A stretch of 64,000 nt of DNA, taken from positions 149,352,473 to 149,416,472 of the forward strand of contig NC_134399.1 in the NCBI RefSeq assembly GCF_050003625.1, written 5' to 3'. The first letter of the stretch is position 1. Each line of letters begins with the position of its first letter. This document shows positions 31,803-43,527 of this stretch, piece after piece. Below the pieces are notes generated by a model. The model was not told the DNA's origin. It worked only from the letters and a program-made list of their open reading frames with translations, and did no database searches. Position numbers and translations under genes: made by a program. The DNA is from Haematobia irritans (lineage: Eukaryota > Arthropoda > Insecta > Diptera > Muscidae).

Positions 31803-32636
31803 TAGATATATTGGTTTTAGGGAATAAGACAACTAAAAACTCTTTCGACTTTCTGTGAAATCTACATATGCTCTCTCTAATAAGGATCTTGGTGATATAT
31901 AAGTAATAATATTGATGTAGAACATTATGACTCATATCACACAATACGTGAGGTGTAAACTAAATGAATTTTATAGCGACTTTCAATGTCATCTACCTGT
32001 ACTCGCGGTGATAAGAGAGCAATCCCTTTCCAGTTCAAAATGATCTTCAAGATATATAAGTAATATAGATTTAGAACGTTATAACTGATATCGCTCTATA
32101 CGTGAGTTGCAGGAAGAGTAACTACCAATTAATCAATAACGAATCAATATGTTATGTTATGTTTTTTTTTGATAAAATTAATTTTTGTAAATAGAGGAAA
32201 AAGGAAAACAAAAAAAAAATATTAAATAAACATAATAAAAGCATATATTAGCTAGCCTAAATTTTTTCTATATATATGCAACTAAATTTAATATATTGAA
32301 ACATTTCACTTAAAACTACACAATCAGAAAAAATAAAATTTAAAACGTTATAGGAAAAAAGATTTCAGAAGTTTTGGAGGCAGTTGTTTTGCGATACTAT
32401 ATTCTAATAATTTTGTTAGCATTTTAAATTTTTTGTTTTGTTAGTTTAGACACACACAAACATATAAACAGAAATATACACATCTATGATCAATCAATAG
32501 TTGTAGTAACAAAAATTTTGTATTTAGCAAACCAATTATAGCTTTAAAATTCTTTTAACTAGAGTCTGTTCTGTTTTTTGTTTTTTTAGTTTTTATTTTT
32601 CTTTTAGAGCAGAGTATTGTGGCGTTTTAATCTCAC
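31803..32636. repeat. intron with a twofold diverged tandem repeat
   Basis: GATATATAAGTAATA followed by AGAACATTATGACT and ATACGTGAGGTG (31890-31960) recurs as GATATATAAGTAATATAG, AGAACGTTATAACT and ATACGTGAGTTG (32050-32110), about 153 bp later. The remainder up to the IIIS6 donor is AT-rich with poly-A and poly-T runs. Confidence 0.55.
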
Positions 32637-32838
32637 CTGATTTTTATCAATTTCACCATCTTGTAATTCAGCTTCGCCTTGCTCTTGGAAAGTAATGATA
32701 ATCAAGGCCACGAATATGTTTACAAAGAAGAATGGAAATACGATAAAATAAACGATATAAAATATGGACATTTCAATCCGGAAATTTTGTATTGGACCCC
32801 TATCTTCATATGTGGCAGCCATGGAGTGTTGCAGTACT
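32637..32838 (-). CDS. cac: cac exon: segment IIIS6 and start of III-IV linker
   Basis: 202 nt, made of 1 nt and 67 codons, ending on a codon boundary. It begins [15 protein letters not shown], the extracellular run into IIIS6. The S6 helix is [20 protein letters not shown], followed by [16 protein letters not shown], the highly conserved inner end of IIIS6. The last residues, DGEIDKNQ, start the short III-IV linker. The acceptor is AATTTAG at 32839 and the donor CAG/GTGAGA at 32636. The following intron of about 16.8 kb is packed with mobile elements. Confidence 0.96.
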
Positions 32839-33078
32839 CTAAATTATTTTCATTATTATAATAATAATAATTTTTTTTTTGTAATAAAAAAAACGTATTT
32901 TAGTTATAGATATTTTACAAAATTTGTTTTTTGTTTTATATATAATATATATAAAAATTAGTTTAGTGTATGTGTGTTTAAAAATATATTCTTGATTGTG
33001 AGATAATTGAAGGTGGAGGTGGTGGTGGTGGTGTTCAAACTTAATTCTCTAATAATTATGGAAAAACTTTTAGCTTAC

Positions 33079-33222
33079 TGTGGCCATCCTTCACCGGTCT
33101 GTACTGCGAATAATGTCAACATTGCCGCTGCAACATTGTCGTAGTGAAAACTTCGCGCCTTCCACATGCGAGCCTCTTGTCTTGGCAGTATTTCTCCTTC
33201 TTCGAATTTAAAATACGAACCC
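33079..33222 (-). CDS. cac: cac exon: domain III turret and selectivity filter
   Basis: 144 nt, made of 1 nt, 47 codons and 2 nt. It encodes the loop between IIIS5 and IIIS6. It contains SFHYDNVAAAMLTLFAVQT followed by GEGWP. The Glu of TGEGW is the domain III member of the four-glutamate (EEEE) ring that makes high-voltage-activated channels calcium selective. The acceptor is AATCAG at 33223 and the donor GTAAGC at 33078. It is separated from the IIIS6 exon by only 240 bp, the shortest intron here, and by 18.3 kb from the preceding exon. Confidence 0.96.
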
Positions 33223-34869
33223 CTGATTTGGTTCATTGATGAGGTGATTTGGTTATTTTTTTGATTTTTTTTTTTTGTATCAATCAAGATGAGATTTTTT
33301 TTTTGGAAACGTATGATGGATTTGGTAAGAAAATTGTTGGTTTTTTCATAATTTTTTTTTAATAATAAAATATAAAAATTGGTTAAAAATTAAAAACAAA
33401 AAATACAAAATAAAACAAAAAAAAAAAAATAAAATAAAATAAAAAAATCTAAAAATTAAAAAAACTGCATTGAAATTCTAATTCTACTAAATGACTATGA
33501 GTTGCTATATGAGTGAAATATGTGTTTTCTATGAAAATATATGTGGTGTATGACATAATGTTTATTGGGTTACTTTATGGTAGGTTGGGGGGGTTGGGGT
33601 TGGTAAATGTGAGGGAAGCTGTTTTGCATGTTTGGGTTCCTTTACACAAATAAGGCGTAAAGAAATAGCAAATGTTACAAAATCGATACTAAGACAATTT
33701 ACAAAAAAAGCAAGTTTATAGAAGCGGAGTGGAGTTTTTATTTTGACTGTGACTTTGTTTTTTGTTATGCTTTTTTTTTGCTTAATTTTGAAAGAAAATC
33801 GCATGTTTTTCTGAGTGTTTTTTTCAAATGACAGCTGTGAGAATTTGTGTTGTTTTAGAAGTTTGGAGTTGTTTTTTTTTATTCTGTTAAAATCGTGTTT
33901 TGTTTATCGACTCTTCTATTTGAAGAAAACAAGATGTTTTTATTACTTGCTTTTCGTTTGTTTTTTTTTTTATTTCTAATATTGTGAGCATTCTTTTGTT
34001 TGGTTTTTACGAAACATTAAAACAGCATGGAATTTGAATTTAGGATTTTTACCCTATACCATCACCAATAAGTTGTAAAGATAAATTGGGTTTAGTGAAA
34101 AAATATACTATAAAGTTGGTGTTCTTTATAAATCACATTTGTGAAAAGGATGCACAACAAATTTTTGCACAAGAAATAAATTAATATAAATTCAGATAAA
34201 GTAGTTTTTTGATTACAATTTTTTGGATTGACTAAGACTTAGTTTGTTTTATATAAGTGTTGTAACTATGCAACGAATTTTTATAATCTTTTTTCTAATA
34301 TTTTACATAGAAAAATCTAAATTTTCTTTTTTAAATTCAAAATTATTGACTTAAAGTGAACTGGACTTGATTACTTTCTTCTGTGGAATTATATATTTCA
34401 TTTGCCCCATATTACTCATTTATGTGGAGCATTTTCGGCTATGACTTATAATCTAGATGGATAAATTCGAAACTGCCAAAATCTATATAATATTATATTT
34501 CAATATTATTTCCTTCTGACTAATTTAAATAACATCATTTAAATATTGTACAATGTTATTGGACTCACTTACTCTTAAACTCGGTTGGTATCTCATTTTA
34601 ACTCAAATTTTTAATATAGTGAATGGTATAGGGTATAATATAGTCGGTTCTGTCCGACATTAGGTTTTGTTTATATATCTATTATTACTCTTGACAAAAA
34701 GCCAGCAAAATGATACAGTGCATTGTTTGTTTGGTTAACATTAAATTCATTTAAATTATTTTTAATATATTTGATTATAAATTTTAATTAAAATAATTAT
34801 TATTTGTAACTTTTATATGCTTTTTATAAAAAAAAAAATATTACATAGTTTAATTATTTGTTTTGTATT
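33223..34869. other. cac intron, mostly simple sequence
   Basis: Upstream of the domain III pore exon. Long A- and T-rich runs (33350-33470, 33770-33970), a GGTTGGGGGGGTTGGGGTTGG stretch at 33582-33602, and at 34620-34672 a short DINE-1-like 3' end on the plus strand (GGTATAGGGTATAATATAG, AGTCGG...CCGAC hairpin, TTTTGTTT). Confidence 0.6.
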
Positions 34870-34885
34870 TGCGTAGAAATCTCTG

Positions 34886-35525
34886 TTATGGCTTTCTCCA
34901 AGAAGTGGCGTTTCTCGTTTTAATGTGGGTATACAACTCAGTAATGTCTTCCTCCGAGAGGTGGAGTTTTCATTTTAATGTGCTCCTATGTAAAAATGCA
35001 CGATATGTTGTGATAACTATAATAGACTACTATAGTGACACGATGAAAGGTGGCCAGTTATGGCTTTCTCCAATAAGTGGAGTTTCTAGTTTTAATGTGG
35101 ATATAAAACTCAGACATTACGTCTTCCTCCGAGAGATGGAGTTTCCACTTTAATGTGCTCCTATCATGATGTAAAAACCCACGATACATGGTGAAATATA
35201 GTAGGCAGCGTTACGGCTGAGAACTTCTGAATAGTGGTTCAAAAAGTGTCACACACAAAATTGGCAGAAAGGTGGCCAGTAATGGCTTTCTCCAATAAGT
35301 GGAGTTTCTAGTTTTAATGTGGATATAAAACTCAGACATTACGTCTTCCTCCGAGAGATGGAGTTTCCATTTTAATGTGCTCCTATCATCTTCCTCCGTA
35401 AAAACCCACGATACGTGGTTAAAACGATAATACAAATCTATAGTGACTCGATGAAATATAGTAGACAGAGTTACGGTTAAGAATTTGATTTGCATACTTT
35501 TAGGCGATACATGTGTCCATTGCAA
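34886..35525. repeat. three-unit tandem repeat with internal duplication
   Basis: Units start with TATGGCTTTCTCCAA or TAATGGCTTTCTCCAA at 34886, 35058 and 35280 (periods 172 and 222). Each unit holds two related half-motifs: AAGTGGAGTTTCTAGTTTTA then ATGTGG, and GAGATGGAGTTTCCATTTTA then ATGTGCTCC. The later part of each unit has ACCCACGATACGTGG and GACTCGATGAAATATAGTAG. I do not recognise a family, and there is no convincing frame. Confidence 0.8.
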
Positions 35526-35983
35526 ACATTATGGGAAAAAAGATTCCACTCTAAAAACTCGATTATTTGTTAAGATACCAATTATATCCATAATATCAAC
35601 GGATATGCAAAAAAAAAAATATAGCGAAAATTTAAGGAATTAAAAAGTATGCCAAAATTTGTAAGAAGTTTTACACTAAATGCGGGAAAAACAAATAATT
35701 GCCCTTAGGTGGAACATAATGTTAGTAAAAATATATGATAAACATTTAAATCTGAACCAATTTAGAGCCAACATCGCAAAAGTGTATTTATGATTTATCA
35801 ATCGATAGATATATATTAGAAATAAAGGAAAATTTGAGTCACTTTTACAAGTTTTCGACTTAGCAGTGGCGATTTTATAAGGTAAATGTGGGTATTTTGG
35901 CCATTTTTGCCCAAATCGGAAAAACATAGACATGGAAGCCATATCGAAATCTGAACCGATTTCAACCAAATTTGACATGCATA
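35526..35983. other. cac intron with DINE-like scrap
   Basis: The last part (35880-35975) has TTTTGCCCAAATCGGAAAAA and ATCTGAACCGATTTCAACCA, the wording of DINE-1-like monomers. The rest is unrecognised. Confidence 0.5.
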
Positions 35984-37221
35984 CACTGTTAGAAAAATAT
36001 GTTTTTCATATGTTCCGATATAAACAAAATGTGTTTCGGGCACGATTTTAAACCACAATATATTTAAGTGCGAACATGTAATGTTCCTAAACTAGCACTA
36101 AATGTTTGTGACATCTATGTTAATATGTTAGAATATATTATGTTTGGGGCATGAATGTTTCATAAAAATCATATGTGTGAATACAAACATATATAAATTT
36201 ACAAATTTCGACTAAACATACATATGTTGTGATATTTTATTCAAAGCGACAGAGAGAGTATATAGAGAAATAGAGATGGAAACCGGGAGAGTTGACGAAA
36301 GATATCAATATAACACAGCAAAAGAGTCAAAAGAGAACAATTTCTGTGAAACCGCTTGTATGTTGTTTCGGAAAACTGTTTTATGATAAGGCCAAAAATT
36401 TGATATGTTTAAGTCTAAATATTATTTAATTTGAATAAAGAGAATATACATTCTGAACCAAGAGAATAGACATTTGAAAAACAAACAGCTTATGTTTTCG
36501 CCTTGAGAGCAGCATTTTATGTATGTGTGGACATGTGTTTTGTTTATCATTTTGGCATTATGGGCACAATTTTTTTCTTGGTTCGTTAAAAGAAATCAGG
36601 GGTCTTCATAAAAATAACGAAAGGCCACTATACTCTTTTTAGAGTTGGGACAGTAAAATGAAATAAGGAGGGAATAGTGAAAAATTACACAGTAAAATGT
36701 AAAAAAACAAACTTTAGTTCCTCTTTAGTAGTCCACGAGGAGTTCACGGACACCATCAAATATAAAAGCGGGCATTAAGTTCGAGTTTTACAGCTAAAAT
36801 AATTTAAAAGTTTATTTTCTTTAAAATTAATTATTAAAGAAAAATAAAAGGAATTTTAGAGCGATGGTGTTAAATGCTAGTAAAAAATTGTTCACGCCTC
36901 AATAAATTTATGTTTATATTATAAAATTATGTATGTATGTTTATACTCGACTCCACGTTCTTCTTTTGTTAGTTTTTGAATTCCTTCCAAATTTTAAAGT
37001 TTTGTACAAAAACAGTTTTTTATTACAAGATTGTTATTTTTGCAATAAAAAATAATATTTTATCCAAAAATCAGTCAATTTCGTTTATATCAAGCACTGT
37101 TACAGACTATAAATCTTTAATAACGCACATTTCGAAGTTTCATTTAAAAAAAAAAAATAATATAGTATAAATATAAATGTGTAAATTAAAAAAAAAAAAA
37201 AACAAAAACAAAAAAAAAATG

Positions 37222-37296
37222 TTCGGTCGGAGCAGGGATTGAACCCACGACCCTTTGCATGCAAGGCAGACATGCTAACCACTGCTCCACGTGGCA
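37222..37296 (-). repeat. tRNA-like segment (SINE head), not a tRNA gene
   Basis: Minus strand GCCACGTGGAGCAGTGGTTA leading to GTGGGTTCAATCCCTGCTCC. It has A-box- and B-box-like blocks spaced as in tRNA-derived SINEs. The acceptor arms cannot pair, so it is not a working tRNA. A-rich sequence follows on the minus-strand 3' side. Confidence 0.7.
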
Positions 37297-37410
37297 AACA
37301 AATGTATGTTTCTGTTAAATAATGTTATGTTTGCATGGACTCGTGGGCGCTGCAAACTATGCTATATAAATGTAACTTAAAACGATAATTATCTACTGGT
37401 GACTATAACA

Positions 37411-37480
37411 GCTACGTAGCCCAGTGGATAGTGTATTGGCTTACAAACTGTATGGTCCTCGGTTCGATTCTCCGTGCAGG
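37411..37480 (+). repeat. tRNA-like segment with consensus A and B boxes
   Basis: GCTACGTAGCCCAGTGGATA has a full A-box match (TAGCCCAGTGG), and GGTTCGATTCT 34 nt later is a B box with one change. A degraded relative is at 13942-13985. Folding gives no proper acceptor stem. Confidence 0.7.
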
Positions 37481-37793
37481 CGAAAGGTAAAATTTAAAAA
37501 AATTATAAAAGTGAATAATTTCTTCAACATTATTTGTATTACAGAAAAAGGTGCCAATAACTAAAAAATTTCGTGGAAGTGAAAATTACGAGTATGTTAG
37601 GGAATGAGCACAATCGTGTTTGGGAAAATTTCTTCCAAGCATATAATATTTTTGGCTCAAAATGCTTCCAAACATATAATATGTTCACATAAAACAAACA
37701 TATTAATGTTTCCGCAGTATGCAATAATATATGTGCTTCCTGCAAAATATGTTTGGAACATATGTTAAAGAAGCGATTTTTTTTGAGGGTGTA

Positions 37794-38125
37794 GGTTAGG
37801 TTAGGTTAGGTTAGGCGGCAGCCCCACGTATCAGGCTCACTTAGACTATTCAGTCCATTGCGATACCACATTGGTGAACTTCTCTCTTATCACTGAGTGC
37901 TGCCCGATTCCATGTTGAGCTCAATGACAAGGGACCTCCTTTTTATAGCCGAGTCCGAACGGCGTTCCACATTGCAGTGAAACCACTTACAGAAGTTTTG
38001 AGACCCTCAGAAATGTCACCAGCATTACTGAGGTGAGATAATCCACCGCTGAAAAAAATTTTTGGTGTTCGGTCGAAGCAGGAATCGAACGCACGACGCA
38101 GGATTTTATATTGGAGGCCCAAGCG
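37794..38125 (-). mobile_element. tRNA-derived SINE, head truncated
   Basis: On the plus strand it begins with repeated GGTTAGG (the SINE tail in reverse) and runs to TTCGGTCGAAGCAGGAATCG at the B box. The A box region is replaced by the tandem repeat that starts near 38101. It is about 95% alike to 54097-54387 by eye. Confidence 0.88.
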
Positions 38126-39600
38126 CTAACTTGTAATTTTACCCATCTTAGCTAAGACATCTTTCTAGAATTGCAATTGAAATAATTTCGTGAGGACTCG
38201 CCCTCATCAGTGTCCATCGCTGATTTGGAAATATATCGCATAGATATGGAAATGATGAAATATTGGTCTACCACAAAAATTTTATAACTTGAGTACTTAG
38301 AAGTAAATTTTCGTTCATAAATACATGCTCACTGTAGTCCCATTTTCGGACGAAAGAATTCTGTCCGGTGATGATATTTAATGAATTTAGTTAAAGGGAG
38401 ACAAAAAAGATTTGCCATAGTAAATACAAAAGACTTGGCTTGCTTGAAGACTAGTCTTGCCAGTATTGGGTATTTTTTCCCCAAATGGGGGATAATTTTT
38501 CGTGGTTGTGAGTTGGGTGATTGGGGGTTTGGTGGGGAATTTCTATAAATTTGGGAATTTTTGGGAGGATTTTTTTTTTCGAAACCCGTTCGGTATAATA
38601 AATCTGACTCACGATAAAGGTTACAAAAAAGAAGCATAGCGAATTGCCAAAATAAAAAAAAAAAACCATTACACCACGGTGCAACTGGAGCATTTGGATT
38701 AGAAGCGGACACAGGTTTTTATATTGGGGGCCCAAGGGCTAATTTGTAATTTTACCCATCTTAGCTAAGACATCTTTCTAGAATTGCAATTGAAATAATT
38801 TCGTGAGGACTCGCCCTCATCAGTGTCCATCGCTGATGTGGAAATATATCCCATAGATATGGAAATGATGAAATATTGATCTACCACAAAAATTTTATTA
38901 CTTGAGTATTTAGAAGTAAATTTTCGTTCATAAATATATGGTGACTGTAGTACCATTTTCGGACGAAAGAATTCTGTCCGGAGATGACATTTAATGAATT
39001 TAGTTTAAGGGAGACAAAAACGATTTGCCATAGTAAATACAAAGACTGAAGGCTTGGCTTGCTTGAAGACTAGTGTTTCCAGTATTGGGGATTTTTTCCC
39101 CAAATGGGGGATATTTTTTCGTGGTTTTGAGTTGGGTGATTGGGGGTTTGGGGGTTTGGTGGGGAATTTCTATAAATTTGGGAATTTTTGTTTTCGAAAC
39201 CCGTTCTGTATAATAAATCAGACTCACGATAAAGGTTTACATGAAATTGTTTTTATTTCTACATTATCAAAAAAGAAGCACAGAGACTCGTCAAAATTTT
39301 AAAAAAAAAATCATTATTCCACGGTATACGAAAAAGTGCAACTGGAATATTTGGATTAGAAACGGACACAGGATTTTACAAGCGCTAATTTGTAATTTTA
39401 CCCATCTTAGCTAAGACATCATTCTAGAATTGAAAGTGCAATCATTTGGTGAGGTCTCGCCCTCATCAGTGTCCATCGCAGATTTGGAAATATATCCCAT
39501 AGATATGGAAATGATGAAATATTGATCTACCACAAAAATATTATTACTTGAGTATTTAGAAGTAAATTTTCGTTCATAAATACATGGTCCCATTTTCATA
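38101..39600. repeat. tandem array, three units of 613-646 bp
   Basis: The phrase ACCCATCTTAGCTAAGACAT occurs at 38141, 38754 and 39400. Each unit also has CTCGCCCTCATCAGTGTCCA, then ATATGGAAATGATGAAATAT. Two of the spacers carry CCAGTATTGGGNATTTTTTCC, GGTTTGGTGGGGAATTTC and AACCCGTTCNGTATAATAAA. The array runs into the repeat at 39605-39850. No function seen. Confidence 0.85.
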
Positions 39601-39850
39601 CCTCGAACATTTGGAATACCATTACCGATCTTCTGGTACTGGTTTCGAAATCTTGATCTTATTGTAGCTCGCAGACTGGTATGACAAAATTTTTATATAT
39701 TTTTCAATTTTTATATTATTACTGATCTTCTACAACCAAAAATTAATTGGGGATTTTTGTGAGGAATTTTAATTTATAATGGGGACTTTTGGGAACGAAA
39801 GCGTCTTAATTTGGGGACAAGAACCAGAAAAATACTGGTAACACTGTTGA

Positions 39851-42800
39851 AGACTATCTGTTCATATTTTCGGGTTAAAGTGGAGTGAACTTATTTTGGA
39901 TATTAGCCTAACAGTTAGACCGTTTATGCAAAATTTGTACGCAAATCATGTGAAACGAATGTTAGTGTCTCTAATTTTGTTTATTTAATCCGAATGTAGA
40001 ACACAATTGCAAACTTTTATTAATCATAAAATTTTAATTTGAGATTGTGGTAAAAATTACACTGTTATCGATAGTTAATATAAATATTCTATACTAAAAA
40101 AAATTTTACCATGTTAAATAAAAAAATAACAAGAGCATATTAATTTAAGCACTGTATCATTTGCAGCAATAGCTGTGCATACTAATATTCGGGCTATCTT
40201 TAGGGCTTTTTGTAAAAGTTTCATTGCACACGAAGGCAAACAGTCAAAAGATTACAAATCTTTTGTGGCATAAATAATTCTAAATAAAATTATTTACAAA
40301 CAACTATTGCGAGTGTTGTAAGACAATTAAATTGGATCGGTTTTTGTTTGAGTTTAATACATATATAAAAATAAAAATCAATAGAAGAAATAAATTATAT
40401 ATAGAGGCTATATATAAATATAGGTGGAGACGTATAGATAAATATTTGCTTTGTTTTTATTATATTAAAAAAAAAAAAAAAACATTGAACACAAATATCA
40501 GTTAGCTGTTTTGTTGGAATGGCTAGCATTTGATCGATTTAATCTAAGGCAAAAACACTAATTGTTTTTTTTTTGTCGCCAATTAATGGAATTTGGATAA
40601 TTTTTAGTTTTGTTTTTAAAACACCGAATAACGACTATAATTTTCTAAAACTAGAATAAAACAAATCTGTAGCCTATTTTATTGAATGATTTAGGGATTT
40701 TGATTAACTAATTTCTTGTGTCTAAAATTTTATATAGGATTATTTGAACTAATCAACAAAAATTTGGATTATAAGAATTCTATGGTTTTTAATTTCTAAA
40801 AATTTGGAACTAATTAATGGCTTTAGATAAATAATTTCGTTTGTTTTTTGTTTGTTACCATTTGCTAGTAGCTTTTTGTTTTAAAGGATGAGTAGGAGGA
40901 TTTTATTATTGAATTAAGTTTAATGAGTAGTTAGGATATTTGTCTATTAGTTAGTTTATGAGTAGTAATATAGTTTATAGATTTTGACTAAATCCAGACT
41001 TGAGAATTTCCTGCGTTGTTTTTTTTTTAATAAAAAATTTTGCTTATAGAGATATGCAAGTGTTTTGTTAAAAAATATATATTTGTATGATATGCATATC
41101 TCTATGATAATGTATGATATCAAAATATTGTGAATTGGAATTTAGAGCGCGTATTGAATGTAAAGCTTATTAAGAAATCTTCTGGCAGTAGTATGGACCT
41201 TTGGTATTTTAACAAAAAATAAAATACCCAATTCACAAAAGAGAACACGCAAAGTTGGTGATAAAAACTATTTAAAGTCCTCTTACTACTCAAAATCCAA
41301 AAATGAAAATTTAAAGACTTATTGGATTCCCTTAAATGGGTTATAGCTTTCTAGCATAGATTTTCTAGATATTTCCCTTTCATTTTTTTTCCAAGCTAAT
41401 CTAATGGGTTGAAACTAATTATTTTGGTCAATAATTCGCTTAATTTGTTAGCATCAAATAGTATGGCGTTTTTTTTTTTCGTTGATTTTCATTGGAAGCC
41501 TGTGTTTTTTTTTTTGTATTTTTTTTTTTTCGTTTGTTTTTGTTTTTTTTTTTTGGTTAGGTTCATTTTCAGCATTGTTTGCTTGCATGATTTTAGCAAC
41601 TTTTTGGGGCAAAAGTGTAATCAGGCAAATAAACAAGCGGGGAAACTTTAAAATGCTACTCTTACATTCTGTAAAATCTGTGCACGCATTTATTTTTCTT
41701 AACAAACAAAAAAAAATTATAAACATTTGAAATAAAAATTGAGAAAACCAAAAACTTAAGATGGACGAAAAGAAACTAAGAAACACATTTACTCATGTTC
41801 TTTCAATTATGGGAAATTTCTAACTTTTTATTGCACGTTAAGTTCTTTTCGGTTGGTGTTTATATTTTTTGTTTTTTGAATTTGATTATTTTTGTAGCAT
41901 TGTGTGTTTCTTGTTATTGAGAGTAAGAGTAAGAGTAAGAGTGAGTAATCCAAAGTCTTTGCCTTGGGTGTATGTGTGAGAGAGTGTGTTGGTTTCTTTA
42001 TTGTATTATTGTTGTTTTGGCTTGAATGTGTGCAAGTCTCAGCTTAGGGTTATGGATTTTTGTACTTCCGTTTAATTTTTTTTATCTATGCCATGAATAT
42101 CTGATTGACTGCTATGGCAAGTGTATTTTTTTTCTTCCTGTGTTGAATTTGTTAGTGTACAGACTTGCAGTGCAATCAAAAGTAATTATTTTGAAGTTTT
42201 TAACTTTAACACTTGGCGTCACCGTTTTGTTGTTTTAATTATTTTTTTGCGAAAAAATAGAAATATCCTGAATATTTATTATTATCCTGGTTATTATTCT
42301 ATTTTGTAGATCCCTAGTGACAAAAAAAAAACAATCTAAAACACCTGGCGCTCTTTTCTCTTTGTCATATTTGTTTCTTATTTTTGAATTTTGAAAAGTT
42401 TTTCTCTCTGGAATTTTGTTTCTAATGTTTACATATGATAGCATATAACATTTTAATATTACTAAACTATTTTTTTTACTAATACATAGAACATCAACAA
42501 ATTTACTGAAATTGTGTGTGTTTTTTAAAATAATTTATCAGAAAACTCAATACATAATAAATACAGGTACTTGAATTTGTGTTTACAAGAAATTTGTATA
42601 ATTTCAAAAAAAACATTAATTTTTTTGCAATAAAACTTTAAAACATTGTTTTTCCAATATCCTTAGTGTGGCCGAAAATTCCATTAAGTCTTATAAAGTA
42701 TAAGGGGTTAAATTATCCCTTTATATCTGTTAAATACAACACATATCTTTTAGAAACCAATAAAAAAATGTTTAAGTTTTTATCGTCGTTATATAATATG

Positions 42801-43029
42801 ATTTGGATTATAAAAAAAAAAAATATTTTATAATTTATTTAATTTTTTATATATTTCTACGTTTTTCTTAAAATACCCAAATTTTACTCACCCCATTTAT
42901 ATTAGGACAACTACGGTGTATTGGTTGGCGAATCATCCAAAAAAGGTAGATCCAGTGGCACACACGGTAACCAAAGAGTAGTGGAAACTGAGGTCTGCAT
43001 CTGGCGAACGCTGATGTTGATGACTGTTA
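39851..43029. other. cac intron, mostly unrecognised
   Basis: Long AT-rich intron. Poly-A and poly-T runs (40467-40484, 41465-41553) and an (AGAGTA)n run (41918-41940). At 42896-43027 there is a GC-richer stretch without a known match. Confidence 0.6.
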
Positions 43030-43280
43030 CACATCCAGAGAAAGAATAATGTCACCTCAATCATGTTTCAAGAGCAAAATGTTATGTTTAGACGACAAAC
43101 ATGTAACATAGTTTTCTCAACCATATTATTTTCTTGGAAATTAGGTATCTTATTTCAGCAACCATGTACATGTTTGGCGAGAAAAAATATTTTTGCGACA
43201 AACATATCACATGTTTGCCGGCAAAAATAAAAATTTTCTCTTGAAACATGTTTGAGGTGATCACATTCCTTCTCTGTGTG
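43030..43280. mobile_element. palindromic MITE, copy 2
   Basis: Ends CACATCCAGAGAAAGAATAA and (reverse) CACACAGAGAAGGAATGTGA. AGAGCAAAATGTTA or its equivalent lies inside both arms. Longer than copy 1 (251 against 187 bp). It splits the unrecognised GC-richer sequence at 42896-43028 and 43281-43370. Confidence 0.82.
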
Positions 43281-43527
43281 CATCGACTGAAAAGATGATG
43301 GCCGTCGGTTCCCCATTGTGTGACTATCTGGAGAAGTATAAAATGCACGTTGCTGATTTCACGCTGCATTGAAGAAAGAATTAGCCAATTTGGCGACGAA
43401 AAATATGATCTTTCACCATAGTAGAGAAACCGCTCTCACCTCTTTTTTTAAAGATGTACGAAACTTTTTCATACAAAACACGATATATTTTCGTAAAAAG
43501 TACACAAAGTATTCATTAAAAAGTACA

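Larger units (their letters stand above)
35984..37791. mobile_element. large TA-flanked non-autonomous element
   Basis: 1808 bp flanked by TA. The ends are CACTGTTAGAAAAATATG and (reverse) CACCCTCAAAAAAAATCG. Near both ends the word ATATGTTTGGAACATAT or close variants recurs. Inside are two tRNA-like segments: minus strand 37222-37296 (B box GGTTCAATCCC) and plus strand 37411-37480 (A box TAGCCCAGTGG, B box GGTTCGATTCT). No transposase frame. The pairing of these two ends is my inference. Confidence 0.6.

Noticed and set aside
34863..35525. Genes in the overlapping frames of 34863-35153 (+) and 35211-35525 (-)
   Set aside because: Both come from the tandem repeat. The frames change between units and match no domain known to me.
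37411..37480. Functional tRNA gene
   Set aside because: A and B boxes fit, but the ends cannot form an acceptor stem, and the segment is repeated with its flanks at 13868. It is tRNA-derived repeat sequence.
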